A stretch of 64,000 nucleotides of DNA, from the NCBI GenBank assembly GCA_037349105.1, contig JAYJMM010000110.1, positions 1,984,001-2,048,000 of the forward strand. The letters run 5' to 3'. The stretch is from Limnomonas spitsbergensis (Eukaryota; Chlorophyta; Chlorophyceae; Chlamydomonadales). The translations under genes and the position numbers were made by a program. The notes below the pieces were generated by a model. The model did not search any database, was not told the origin of the DNA, and saw nothing but the letters and a program-made list of their open reading frames with translations. Of the stretch, positions 44,801 to 56,800 are shown one piece after another; the first letter of the stretch is position 1, and each line of letters opens with the position of its first letter.

Positions 44801-47800
44801 GCCCCCCACAGGGCGTACGTTTCATTCTGTCTTTAGGGCCTGTATACACTGCGTCTCTGCCCCTTCACATCGGAGGGTGGCATGGCTGCACCATGGTAGC
44901 TGGAATCGAGCCTAGTCATTCCCTACCAGCCCCACGCGGCCGAGCGTTCAGCAGGGCCCAGCGGCTATGCACCGTTCTACACTGCATCTCTGAAATTCGC
45001 CCAAAGGGCTAAAAAATCGATGCAAACCTTGTCCCCGAACTTGTGTGCATCGGTCAATTTGGAAGTCAGCTTATTTAATTGTCATTGTGGCTGTAGTTTG
45101 ATCTACCCAGTGACACTGTGATGATGGGTGTGATGGTGTCATGGGTGGTGTGATGATGGGTGTGATGATGGGTGATGGGTGGTGTGATGATGGGTGTGAT
45201 GATGGGGTGATGGCTGGTGTGATTGATGAGTGTGATGGGTGTGATGATGCGTTTGGCCAGATTTGCTTAGTCGCTGAGGAATCTTAGAGACGGATTCTAA
45301 TGAGTTCAATCCGACTTGACCTTTGCCGTACAGTGTGGAATTGTGCTACCTCTACAGCACAATTTGGCTTGACCTGTGCCGTATCACGCTAACTCGGCTT
45401 CTCTGGAGTTAGCCCCCCCCCCTCCCCCCCACACACATACACAAAATTGCCTACAACAACCATGCTGCCTTGTTTCCCCTCGGCCTTTCCTCTCTAGAGC
45501 TCACTTCTGGACCCCTTCGAAATAGGGTTGCACTGCTCCTGACCCCCACCCCCACCCCTTCCCACACCCGAAGGTGCATGCTACCCTGGCCCTGCTGGGA
45601 GTCGAGAAGGAACTGAGCAAGGAGGGATACCGGGACGCCCAGGCCAACTCCGCTTTCAGTGCGCTCGCGGTGCGTTGTTCGTGGCCGGTTCGTTTTGCCC
45701 CCCCCCCTGTAAACGCGACCAACTAGCCTTCTTTCAATGGGTCAGGCATAGTGCTTCTTTGTGTGGTTCTGCTGCGCGTCAGCTACACTCCAGCCTCTGG
45801 CCGGAGGTCCCAGGCCTGGAACACCATGGATGAGATGACGTTAGTTTCCATAGGTGCTTTCATGGCGACAGCTTCCTCTTTCGATCCTTGGGATTATGCT
45901 ATGGAAATATGCAATGGTATTATTCTATGGAATCATGCAGTAGATGCAGAAATGCACCACTTCGTGGTTCTGGCCGCTAGCAAATATGTTTCGGCTATGA
46001 GACCACCATCAGCAGGCCGCCCCGCGGCCGCATCAGATCCGATTGGGACCACACTTGGACCGGCCTATGGCCGGCAGCCCAAGCAGCATGGCTGGCCGCA
46101 CCTGGGGCCTTGGGCGGGGAGTAGCTGATAGGTTGTACCTGATAGGTTGTAGCTGATAGGTTGTACCTGATAGGTTGTACCTGATAAGTTGTAGCTGAGA
46201 GGTTGTAGCTGAGAGGTTGTAGCTGATTGGTAGAGTCTCGAAAATTAAATACTGCTGGCTGCTCAGCTGCCACATTAAAAAAACGAAAGGGCTTTCTTCC
46301 ATGCTCCTCCAGTGGAAAAAACTCATAAATTATAATAACAAGAAACGCCCAGCCTAATAGACACCGCAAACCCCACACCGCTTCACACATACCCCACACC
46401 ACTTCACACAATCCCCACAAATTTCACACCCCACATATTCCCAGGTGTGGATCGGCAGTCCATGCAGTTTGGCCCCCCTGGGCGGCACCTTCAAAGGACC
46501 CCTTCAAGACCGTTTCTACGCAGCGGCGGAGGGTACACCAGAAAGCAAATGGTTTGTCGCTGAGAGGGCGACCGTCTTCTGGAGCGTCCAAGTGGCCCGG
46601 AAAACTCATATCGAGCACAGGACCTGGTGAGAGGAGCTGGTGCTCATTTTTTGGTTTCAGGGTGCATCAGCTACACTTCAGCTACACAGAGCGTGGTGAG
46701 GGACTGAGGCCAGTGTTGTTTGAGGGTGCTTCAGCTACACATAGCTACACAGGACCTGGTGAGAGAAGCTGGTTCTCGGTTTGTTTCAGGCACACTTCAG
46801 CTACAGGGTGCTTCAGGGTGCTTCAGGCGCACTTCAGCTAAAAATAACGCGGTTAGGGACTCTGAGGCCAAGGTCGTTCGAGGATCTACAGCTTCACTGA
46901 AGCTACAAATAATGTGGTGAGGGACCAAGGCCAGGGTTGTACAACGTCTCTAGCAACCGTCCCGCCAAACTGTGCGGCCAGCGGAACGGCACCATGGTTT
47001 ATTTCAGAGTGTTTCAGCTACAATTCAGCTACAATTAAGATACAATCCAGCTGCATTTTAGCTACAATTCAGCAACAATTCAACAACATCAAGGCCCAAG
47101 ACCGGTGGGTACTTGGTCCAGCAAGCTTTGCTGCTTTCGCCACCTGACGTGGGCCGCCCATGATCGGGTCCCCCCCCGCCCATTCCTGGCCAGCAGCCTT
47201 TCCCCCCCCCCCCGCATTTCAGCTACAACTCAGCTACGGTCCGGGCTCTAGACCGAGGACCCAGCTGTGTGTAGCCACACTGGCTGCTGGCGGCAGGCCG
47301 GTCCAGGTTTGGATCCAATAGGTCTTTTGGCGGCCGCTTGCAACACCCATCTCAACCCTAAACCCTAAACCCTAAACCCTAAACCACAAACCCAAAACCA
47401 TAAACCCTAAACCTGAAACCCTAAACCCTGCTAACCTGCCTTTTCTTGCAACACGCCTGGACACCTTGCGAATCTGGGGGGAATTCGGTTCCCTTTGCTG
47501 AGCAGTTTCAGACCCCTCGCCGGCTTTGGCCACAGCTAAAACATAACCCTAAATAACCCTAGATGAGCCTGAGATAATTGGTGACTTGGTTGACGCCCAT
47601 CACTCACCTGATCTAGGCCCTGCCCCCCCCCCCCCCCCCACCGCCCCGTTCCTCAGGACGATAAACTCTCTGACAAGCTGCCTGTTCGCCAGTTGCGCCT
47701 GGCCTGATGTCCAAATGTTTATTATGTATCTAAGTTATGTCAGACGTGGAAAGATACGTCGTGAACCCTAAACCCTGAACCCTACGCCTTTTCATTCAGC

Positions 47801-50800
47801 CCTGAAACGTAAATCTAAAACCCTTAATCCTACAGTCTTAACCCGTAATCCGTAACCCTGAACCATGAACCTTAAGCATTCTCTTCCAGCCCTGACAAGG
47901 TAGATTTCAAGCCCTAAGCCTGTAGCTCTAAACCCAAAACCCTTAACCCTTAGCCTTTTCTGTCAGCCCTGAAAATATCAATCTCAGACCCTTAACCTTA
48001 AATTCTCAACCCATTTGTGTCAGTCTTGGGAACGAGGGGATTGAACCACAGATATGTGGAACAGTAAAAATATGCGGCTGGAGAGTGTCCTGGCTGTGTC
48101 CAGGGTGGGGCGGTTTCTTAACGCTGTGTCCCCCCTCCCCTCCTGCACCTCATCCCACTGTATCTCTGTGCCCCTCTCCCCTCCTGCACCTCATCCCACT
48201 GTATCTCTGTGCCCCTCTCCCCTCCTGCACCTCATCCCACTGTATCTCTGTGCCCCTCTCCCCTCCTGCACCTCATCCCACTGTATCTCTGTGCCCCTCT
48301 CCCCTCCTGCACCTCATCCCACTGTATCTCTGTGCCCCTCTCCCCTCCTGCACCTCATCCCACTGTATCTCTGTGCCCCCCTACCCTCCTGCACCTCATC
48401 CCACTGTATCTCTGTGCCCCCCTACTCTCCTGCACCTCATCCCACTGTATCTCTGTGCCCCTCTCCCCTCCTGCACCTCATCCCACTGTATCTCTGTGCC
48501 CCTCTCCCCTCCTGCACCTCATCCCACTGTATCTCTGTGCCCCTCTACCCTCCTGCACCTCATCCCACTGTATCTCTGTGCCCCCCTACCCTCCTGCACC
48601 TCATCCCACTGTATCTCTGTGCCCCCCTACCCTCCTGCACCTCATCCCACTGTATCTCTGTGCCCCTCTCCCCTCCTGCACCTCATCCCACTGTATCTCT
48701 GTGCCCCTCTCCCCTCCTGCACCTCATCCCACTGTATCTCTGTGCCCCTCTCCCCTCCTGCACCTCATCCCACTGTATCTCTGTGCCCCTCTCCCCTCCT
48801 GCACCTCATCCCACTGTATCTCTGTGCCCCTCTCCCCTCCTGCACCTCATCCCACTGTATCTCTGTGCCCCTCTCCCCTCCTGCACCTCATCCCACTGTA
48901 TCTCTGTGCCCCTCTCCCCTCCTGCACCTCATCCCACTGTATCTCTGTGCCCCCCTACCCTCCTGCACCTCATCCCACTGTATCCCTGTGCCCCTCTCCC
49001 CTCCTGCACCTCATCCCACTGTATCTCTGTGCCCCTCTCCCCTCCTGCACCTCATCCCACTGTATCTCTGTGCCCCTCTCCCCTCCTGCACCTCATCCCA
49101 CTGTATCTCTGTGCCCCTCTCCCCTCCTGCACCTCATCCCACTGTATCTCTGTGCCCCCCTACCCTCCTGCACCTCATCCCACTGTATCTCTGTGCCCCC
49201 CTCCCCTCCTGCACCTCATCCCACTGTCTCTCTGTGCCCCTCTCCCCTCCTGCACCTCATCCCACTGTATCTCTGTGCCCCCCTCCCCTCCTGCACCTCA
49301 TCCCACTGTATCTCTGTGCCCCCCTCCCCTCCTGCACCTCATCCCACTGTATCTCTGTGCCCCCCTACCCTCCTGCACCTCATCCCACTGTATCTCTGTG
49401 CCCCTCTCCCCTCCTGCACCTCATCCCACTGTATCTCTGTGCCCCCCTCCCCTCCTGCACCTCATCCCACTGTATCTCTGTGCCCCTCTCCCCTCCTGCA
49501 CCTCATCCCACTGTATCTCTGTGCCCCTCTCCCCTCCTGCACCTCATCCCACTGTATCTCTGTGCCCCCCTCCCCTCCTGCACCTCATACCACTGTATCT
49601 CTGTGCCCCTCTCCCCTCCTGCACCTCATCCCACTGTATCTCTGTGCCCCCCCACCCCTCCTGCACCTCATCCCACTGTATCTCTGTGCCCCTCTCCCCT
49701 CCTGCACCTCATCCCACTGTATCTCTGTGCCCCCCTACCCTCCTGCACCTCATCCCACTGTATCTCTGTGCCCCTCTCCCCTCCTGCACCTCATCCCACT
49801 GTATCTCTGTGCCCCTCCCCCCTCCTGCACCTCATCCCACTGTATCTCTGTGCCCCTCTCCCCTCCTGCACCTCATCCCACTGTATCTCTGTGCCCCTCT
49901 CCCCTCCTGCACCTCATCCCACTGTATCTCTGTGCCCCTCTCCCCTCCTGCACCTCATCCCACTGTATCTCTGTGCCCCTCTCCCCTCCTGCACCTCATC
50001 CCACTGTATCTATGTGCTCCCCTCCCCTCCTGCACCTCATCCCACTGTATCTATGTGCCCCCCTACCCTCCTGCACCTCATCCCACTGTATCTCTGTGCC
50101 CCTCTCCCCTCCTGCACCTCATCCCACTGTATCTCTGTGCCCCCCTCCCCTCCTGCACCTCATCACACTGTCTCTCTGTGCCCCTCTCCCCTCCTGCACC
50201 TCATCCCACTGTATCTCTGTGCCCCCCCCCCTCCTGCACCTCATCACACTGTCTCTCTGTGCCCCTCTCCCCTCCTGCACATCATCCCACTGTCTCTCTG
50301 TGCCCCCCCCCCTCCTGCACCTCATCACACTGTCTCTCTGTGCCCCCCCCCCCTCCTGCACCTCATCACACTGTCTCTCTGTGCCCCCCTCCCCTCCTGC
50401 ACCTCATCCCACTGTATCTCTGTGCCCCCCTCCCCTCCTGCACCTCATCCCACTGTCTCTCTGTGCCCCGGTTTTACCTTGGCATCAATTACCCTGATTA
50501 AGCTTGCAACCCTAAACCATAGGAACTCAACCCTGTTAATTTGCCTTGGCTCACATCACCCATATCAACCCTGAACCCTGAACCCTTGACCCTTGACCCT
50601 TGAGCCTTGAACCTTGAACCTTGAACCTTGAACCTTGAACCTTGAAACTTGAACCTTGAAACTTGAACCTTGAACCTTGAACCTTGAACCTTGAACCTTG
50701 AACCTTGAACCTTGAACCTTGACCCTTGACCCTTGACCCTTGACCCTTGACCCTTGACCCTTGACCCTTGACCCTTGACCCTTGACCCTTGACCCTTGAC

Positions 50801-53800
50801 CCTTGACCCTTGACCCTTGACCCTTGACCCTTGACCCTTGACCCTTGGCCCTTGACCCTTGACCCTTGACCCTTGATCCTTGACCCTTGACCCTTGACCC
50901 TTGACCCTTGGCCCTTGACCCTTGACCCTTGACCCTTGACCCTTGACCCTTGACCCTTGACCCTTGACCCTTGACCCTTGACCCTTGACCCTTGACCCTT
51001 GACCCTTGACCCTTGACCCTTGACCCTTGACCCTTGACCCTTGACCCTTGACCCTTGACCCTTGACCCTTGACCCTTGACCCTTGACCCTTGACCCTGCC
51101 TTGGCTTGTAACACCCATCCCGTGTCCTCAGGCTGGCCGTGTACCGCGCTTACCACCGGGTGTTCCAGGTCAACCTCACGGCCTTCCACATCTTCATGGC
51201 CCAGGTGTGAATAAGTAACTGACTGAATGTATGCCTGACAAAAATAAATAAATTAAGTACCGGGTCCCGGTAAACAATAATTAAACTACTTAATTAAATA
51301 AACAATAATTAAGTTAATTAAATTAATGAATTAAATGAACAGAGAATATAATGAACAAATGCAGCAAATGAATGCTGCGCCGGAGGGGTGCGGGTTTGTA
51401 AGAGGTAAACTGTAAGGAAGAAGGAAAGAAAGAAAGCTGCGCCCTATGAGGGCGTGGAGGTTAAGGGAACAGCGCAGCTTGGGGCCGTAGCCACATCCGC
51501 GCCGTTACCATGTGGCAAAAAGAAAGATAAACTGTAAAAGCAATATATGGCGCATTACCAGGCCAGCCAACTATTCCCGGCCGAGGTGATCAAACACAAG
51601 CAGTCCACCCCCCTTTTCTTGGATGGGCTCCTCGCCACTTCCATTCACACGCACATGCAACCTGCGGTCTTGGCTTTTCATCGTCTTAACCGTACCGGTA
51701 TGTAGTACCGGTATGTAGTACTGGTATGTTATACCGGTATGTAGTACTGGTATGTAGTACCGGAAAATAAATCAGAACTCAATTCACGGGGGGGGGGGCA
51801 TGGCATTGGCTTATGGATTCCTTCCCCACCCAGGCGCTGCCCCGTTATGGATTCCTTCCCCACCCAGGCGCTACCCCGTTATGGATTCCTTCCCCACCCA
51901 GGCGCTGCCCCGTTATGGATTCCTTCCCCACCCAGGCGCTGCCCCGTTATGGATTCCTTCCCCACCCAGGCGCTGCCCCGTTATGGATTCCTTCCCCTTC
52001 TGAGCTCATCCCCCTAACATGCATTAATGTCCCCTATAAAACACCCCCCTCCCAATTGTCTCCCCTATGTGAGTTGTCCCTCTCCTCTTGACTTTGTTCC
52101 CCGGAAGAAACCCCTCCCCTCCCCCCCCAGGCGCTGTCCTCTGAGGAGTGGAAGGCCATTCCAGCGCCTCCTAATACCCCTCATGGATTCATTCTCCCTC
52201 TCGAATCCATTTCCCTGAACACCCCCCTCCCCTCCCAGTCGCTGTCCCCCATGGACTGGAGAGCCATTTCGAGCGCCATCATCACGCACGCCTTCCTGAA
52301 CGCGATGGAGCGGACGGCCACCTGGGTGATCAGCCGCCCCACTATGAGCGTCGAGCAGCGAACGATCATGATGAAATACGGCGTACCTCCAGCAGCCTGC
52401 GGGTGAGACCCTTAACCCTCAACCCAATTATCTTGTACCGCCGGACGGAAGCGGGGGAGACCCTCAACCCTCAAACCTCTACCCAACCCTTAAACCTCAA
52501 CCCTCAGCCCTTAACCTTTAACCCTCAACCCTCAAACCTCAAACCTCAACTCTCAACTTTTCACCCTCAACCCTTAAACCTCAGCCCTCAGCCCTTCACC
52601 TTAAACCCTCAACCCTCAACCCTCAACCCTCAACCCTAACCCCCAACCCTCAACCCTTAAACCTCAGCCCTCAACCCTGAACCCTCAACCATCAACCATC
52701 AGCCCTCAAGCCTCAGCCCTCAACCCTCAACTTTCCACCTCGACCCTTCAACCTCAGCCCTCAGCCCTTCATCTTTAACCTTAAACCCATCAGCAGATGA
52801 TCTTAAAGCGGCCAATGTCGCTTTGCCACTCCCCTGTTATGTTCTTAGTGTCATCGCAATCCTAGGTGCCAACTTTTAAAAGCAAAATCCCTTGCACATG
52901 ACTTTCTTTAATTTCTTCCTGACAGGACTGCTCTGAGGGAGGTGTTGGGGGCCGCCGAAAGGGAAGCTGCGGACGGCAAGGAGAGGCCAGTGACCCTGCC
53001 TTACTGTAAAGATATATCGAAGCATGACATCGAGCAAGGAGAGGCCGACATCCCCCTGAAACCAGTGTGAGGATACCCTGGACCCCTCACCTAAACCCTT
53101 AATCCTAGACCCTAAACTCTTAACCCTAGACCCTAAACTCTGAACCCCAGACCTTAGATGCTTAACCTTATAACCTAGACCCTTCACATCGAGCCTGGAG
53201 ACGCCGGAATCCCCCTGAAACCTGTGTAAGTTAACCCTACCTCCCTACGAAAACCCTTAACCCTAAACAATACACCCTAAACATAGAGCTTGAGAGACCG
53301 GCGTCCCCCTGAAACCAGTGTAAGTAAACCCGAAACCCCCACCTAAACCCAAAATTCTAAACAGCAAAACCTCAACACCAAACTTAAGAGCTTGGAGAGG
53401 CCGGTGCCTCCTTGAAACCAGTGTGGGTGCGCTCTAGTTTTGGGGTGAAAAGAGGGTTTAGGGAATTATTCTGAGACCTGGAGTAGCTGCCCTGAAGCAA
53501 TCGGAGGCAGATGGAGGGAAGAAAGAAGAAAACAAACATGCTTCTGAATATCCAGTTGCGTGAATGATAAGAAATAAAGAAAGAAAGCTATGCCCTGTGG
53601 GCGGCGTGATATTTTAGGAAGCAGCACAGCCTGGGTCGAAGCCACGGCCGCTCCGTTAAGGGAAGAGGAGTCCTTCCGCCGCAGCCGTAGACAACCTAAA
53701 CTCTACACCCTTCACCTTAAGCCTGAAACCCTAAGCTCTTAACTTGAAACCCTAAACCCTAAGCATTAAACCCTAAGCCATACACCCTAAGCCCTTAGCC

Positions 53801-56800
53801 CTAATCATCCGAGGCAAGTGACACCCATGTGAACACTTGTGTTGTAGGGATACGGGGCGTGGATCCCTAGCTGCGTGATTTATCTAAATGATGAGGTAGC
53901 TGATGTAGCCGAATGATGATGCCCACAACTGAAGCTATGATTTATTTGATAAGAATAGTCCCTGCACTTTGGGGGGCAGAAACAACCTTTATAATAGGTC
54001 TGTCCTTGAAGAAGAAGAAACAATGCAAAACAGTTATTGTCATCCCCTGATGCGGCTACGCCCCTAAACCCTAAACTAGGCTACGCCCCTAAACCCTATG
54101 CAACACGTAGGGATCAACACTGAACCCTGTATACCACGTCAAGGTCAACACTGAACCCTGCGGTCTTGACCTTGAACCCCCAGCCCTAAACCCTCCAGTT
54201 CCAACTCTTTGCGATCTTGACCCTTAACCTCATCCGTAAACCCTCCAGGTCCACATCTCTGCAGTGTCAACCCTTTTAACCCTATAAACCCTCTCAGCCT
54301 CCATAACCCTCTTAACCCTATAAAAACCCTCTTAGCCCTCTTTACCCTCTAAGCCCTTTAAACCCTCTTAACCCTCTTCAACATCTTTATCCACCACACC
54401 CTATAAACCTAAAGACCCTCCCAACCCTGTAAACCCTCTTGTCCCTATACACCCTTGTAACCCTTTCAGCTATCTAAACCCTATAAACCATCTTAAACCT
54501 CTAAACCCTCTTAACCCTCTATCCCAAGGGAGCACGTACATCGTACCTCCGACACCTGTTCCTTATAAGACATAGACGACCACTGTCCTGACCATTATAA
54601 GGTCCTGACCATATCAAATCTGTAGGTTGGCTCGGTGCTACGTACCTTGAGGGCCTTGCCTAACGCTCATTCAGGGCCAAGGCCCGCTCGACCTGTATAT
54701 CGACGGGTGATTTTAGTTATTCGGCCGGGGTCGGTGGTTTATCTACTCTAAACCCTCGTAACCCTCTAAATCATCTTAACATTCGTAAAACCTTTTGTCC
54801 CTTTCAAACCTATAAACAATATAAATCATATGATCCATACAAACTCTCTAAACCTTCAAAACTTTCTTAACCCTCTTAACCCCCTATTCACCCTGTAAAC
54901 CCTCTTAACCCTCTAAACCATGATAACCCATGAACACCTCTAACCCCTCATAACCCTCTTGAACATCTTAACCTTCTTAACCCTCTAAACCATATAGAAA
55001 ATATAACCCACTTAACCTTCTTGACCCTCTAAACCCTGTAAACCCTCTGAACCTTCTAAACCTTTTAATCCCTCCAAACCCTCTTAACCCTCTTAACCTG
55101 GTTATCCCTCTAAACCCTCTAAACCCTTCATCTCTTATCCCAAACCCTCCAGGTCCAAGTCTCTGCGGCTGAGTCGTCCGGACTTCAAGGTCGCAGCGTT
55201 CGGCGGGCTGTTCGGCTTTGTGGAGTGGTGGATTCTGCTCTTTGGCGTGACCTTGTTGTTTGGACTTCAGGTGGGCAAGGAAGGGGGTACAAGGTGTGAG
55301 CTAAGCAAGGTGTCAACAGTCCTCATGTGGGCACGGAATGATGGGATGTTCGGCTTTGTGGAGCGGGGGACTCTGCTCTCCCTCGTGACCTTGAAGTTTG
55401 GTCATTAGGTGGGCAAGGAGAGGATAGCAAGGTGTGAACTAAGCAAGGCGTGAACAGTCTTCAGATGTATCACAGGTAGTTTGGCTTGGTGAAGTGGTGG
55501 ATTCTGCTCTTTAGCGTGACCTCGGTGTTCGGCCTTCAGGTAGGGAGGGAGGGGATAGCAGGGTGTGAAGTAAGCAAGGCGTGAACAGTCTTCAGATGTA
55601 CCACGGGCAGTTTGGCTTGGTGAAGTGGTAAATTCTGATTTAGCGTGACCTCGGTGTGCCGTCTTTGTGAGGGCGAGGAGGGGTGGGGGGTTATTTAGTT
55701 TACAGGAGGAAGCAATGGGACCAGATCATTTGCGGAGTGGTGGATTATACTCTTTGTTGCGACCTTGGTGTTTCGGCTAAGGTGGGCCAAGAGGAAGGTT
55801 ACAAGGGATGTCAGATGGACAAGGTACAGTTTTCAGGTGGGCGAAAAGGGCGGTAGCAAGATCTTCAAATGGACAGGAGGGGTTTTGCAAGGTGCAGAGG
55901 TAAGCAAGGTATGCACAGTCTTCAGGTTAGTAAGGAGGTTGCTACAAGGTGTTGGGGTGGGCAAGCAGGGGGGCGTGCAAGGTGTCTAGGTGGGCAAGAA
56001 GGGGGGGTGCAAGGTTCCAAATGGGCAAGTTACAGTATTGGGGTGGGCAAGCAGGGGGGCGTGCAAGGTGTCTAGGTGGGCAACAAGGGGGGGTGCAAGG
56101 TTCTAAATGGGCAAGGTGCAGTCTGGAGGTGGGCAGTCGGGGTGTCCACCTTTGTTGTGATCTTGTTGCGCAGCCCAAAGATTAGTATCCAGGGGTGCTA
56201 CGTGGCTGACAAATGTTGTTAGGTTCTTCCCTGGGTGGATTGTGGCATAAAATCCATGGTCCTTTCATTGTTTTTCCCTGTCGTAGGCTGTTAGGGTTAT
56301 TTCTCGGGTGTTCCCTGGTGTAAACTCTTATGGTCTTCCTCTGGTGTACCCTGGGTTCCGTTCTAGGGGTTTCCTCTGGGTGGTCCTGACGTTAACTCCT
56401 AGGGGCTTCCCTGGGTGGATCCTTGCTTAAAATCTTAGGGGCTTCATGTTGTGGATCCCGGCTCAAAGGATTCTGAAGGTTTCCCATCCATTAGCTGTTT
56501 TGTGAAGTTTGTGTGTGTTTGAAGTGTGTCTTCGTGTGGATATCACGAACTCGTGGATTCTTGGCTGTTATAATGGCTCCTGGGGGTTTCCCCTTCAGAG
56601 GCTTTGTGGAATGGTAAAGTCTTGCTTTCCTTTTGACAGCGCTTAACAACCTGCAGGGGATGGGTGTAAGGGGGGAAGGCTAAATAGGAGGTGCAACAAA
56701 TCATGTTGTACATGTTGTAATGTACACATGTTGTGCATGTTGTAATGTACACATGTTGCAATGTACAACATGTTGCGCATGTTGTACTGTACACATGGTG

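Noticed and set aside
47350..47430. Chromosome end
   Set aside because: Telomere-type heptamers are interstitial, short and flanked by exons on both sides.
48020..48110. tRNA on the minus strand (GGTTCAATCCC)
   Set aside because: It has a B-box-like motif only; no A box or cloverleaf can be drawn.
48054..50574. Three overlapping plus-strand frames of over 750 codons
   Set aside because: They are three phases of one 41-bp satellite without stops, inside an intron whose flanking exons join in phase.
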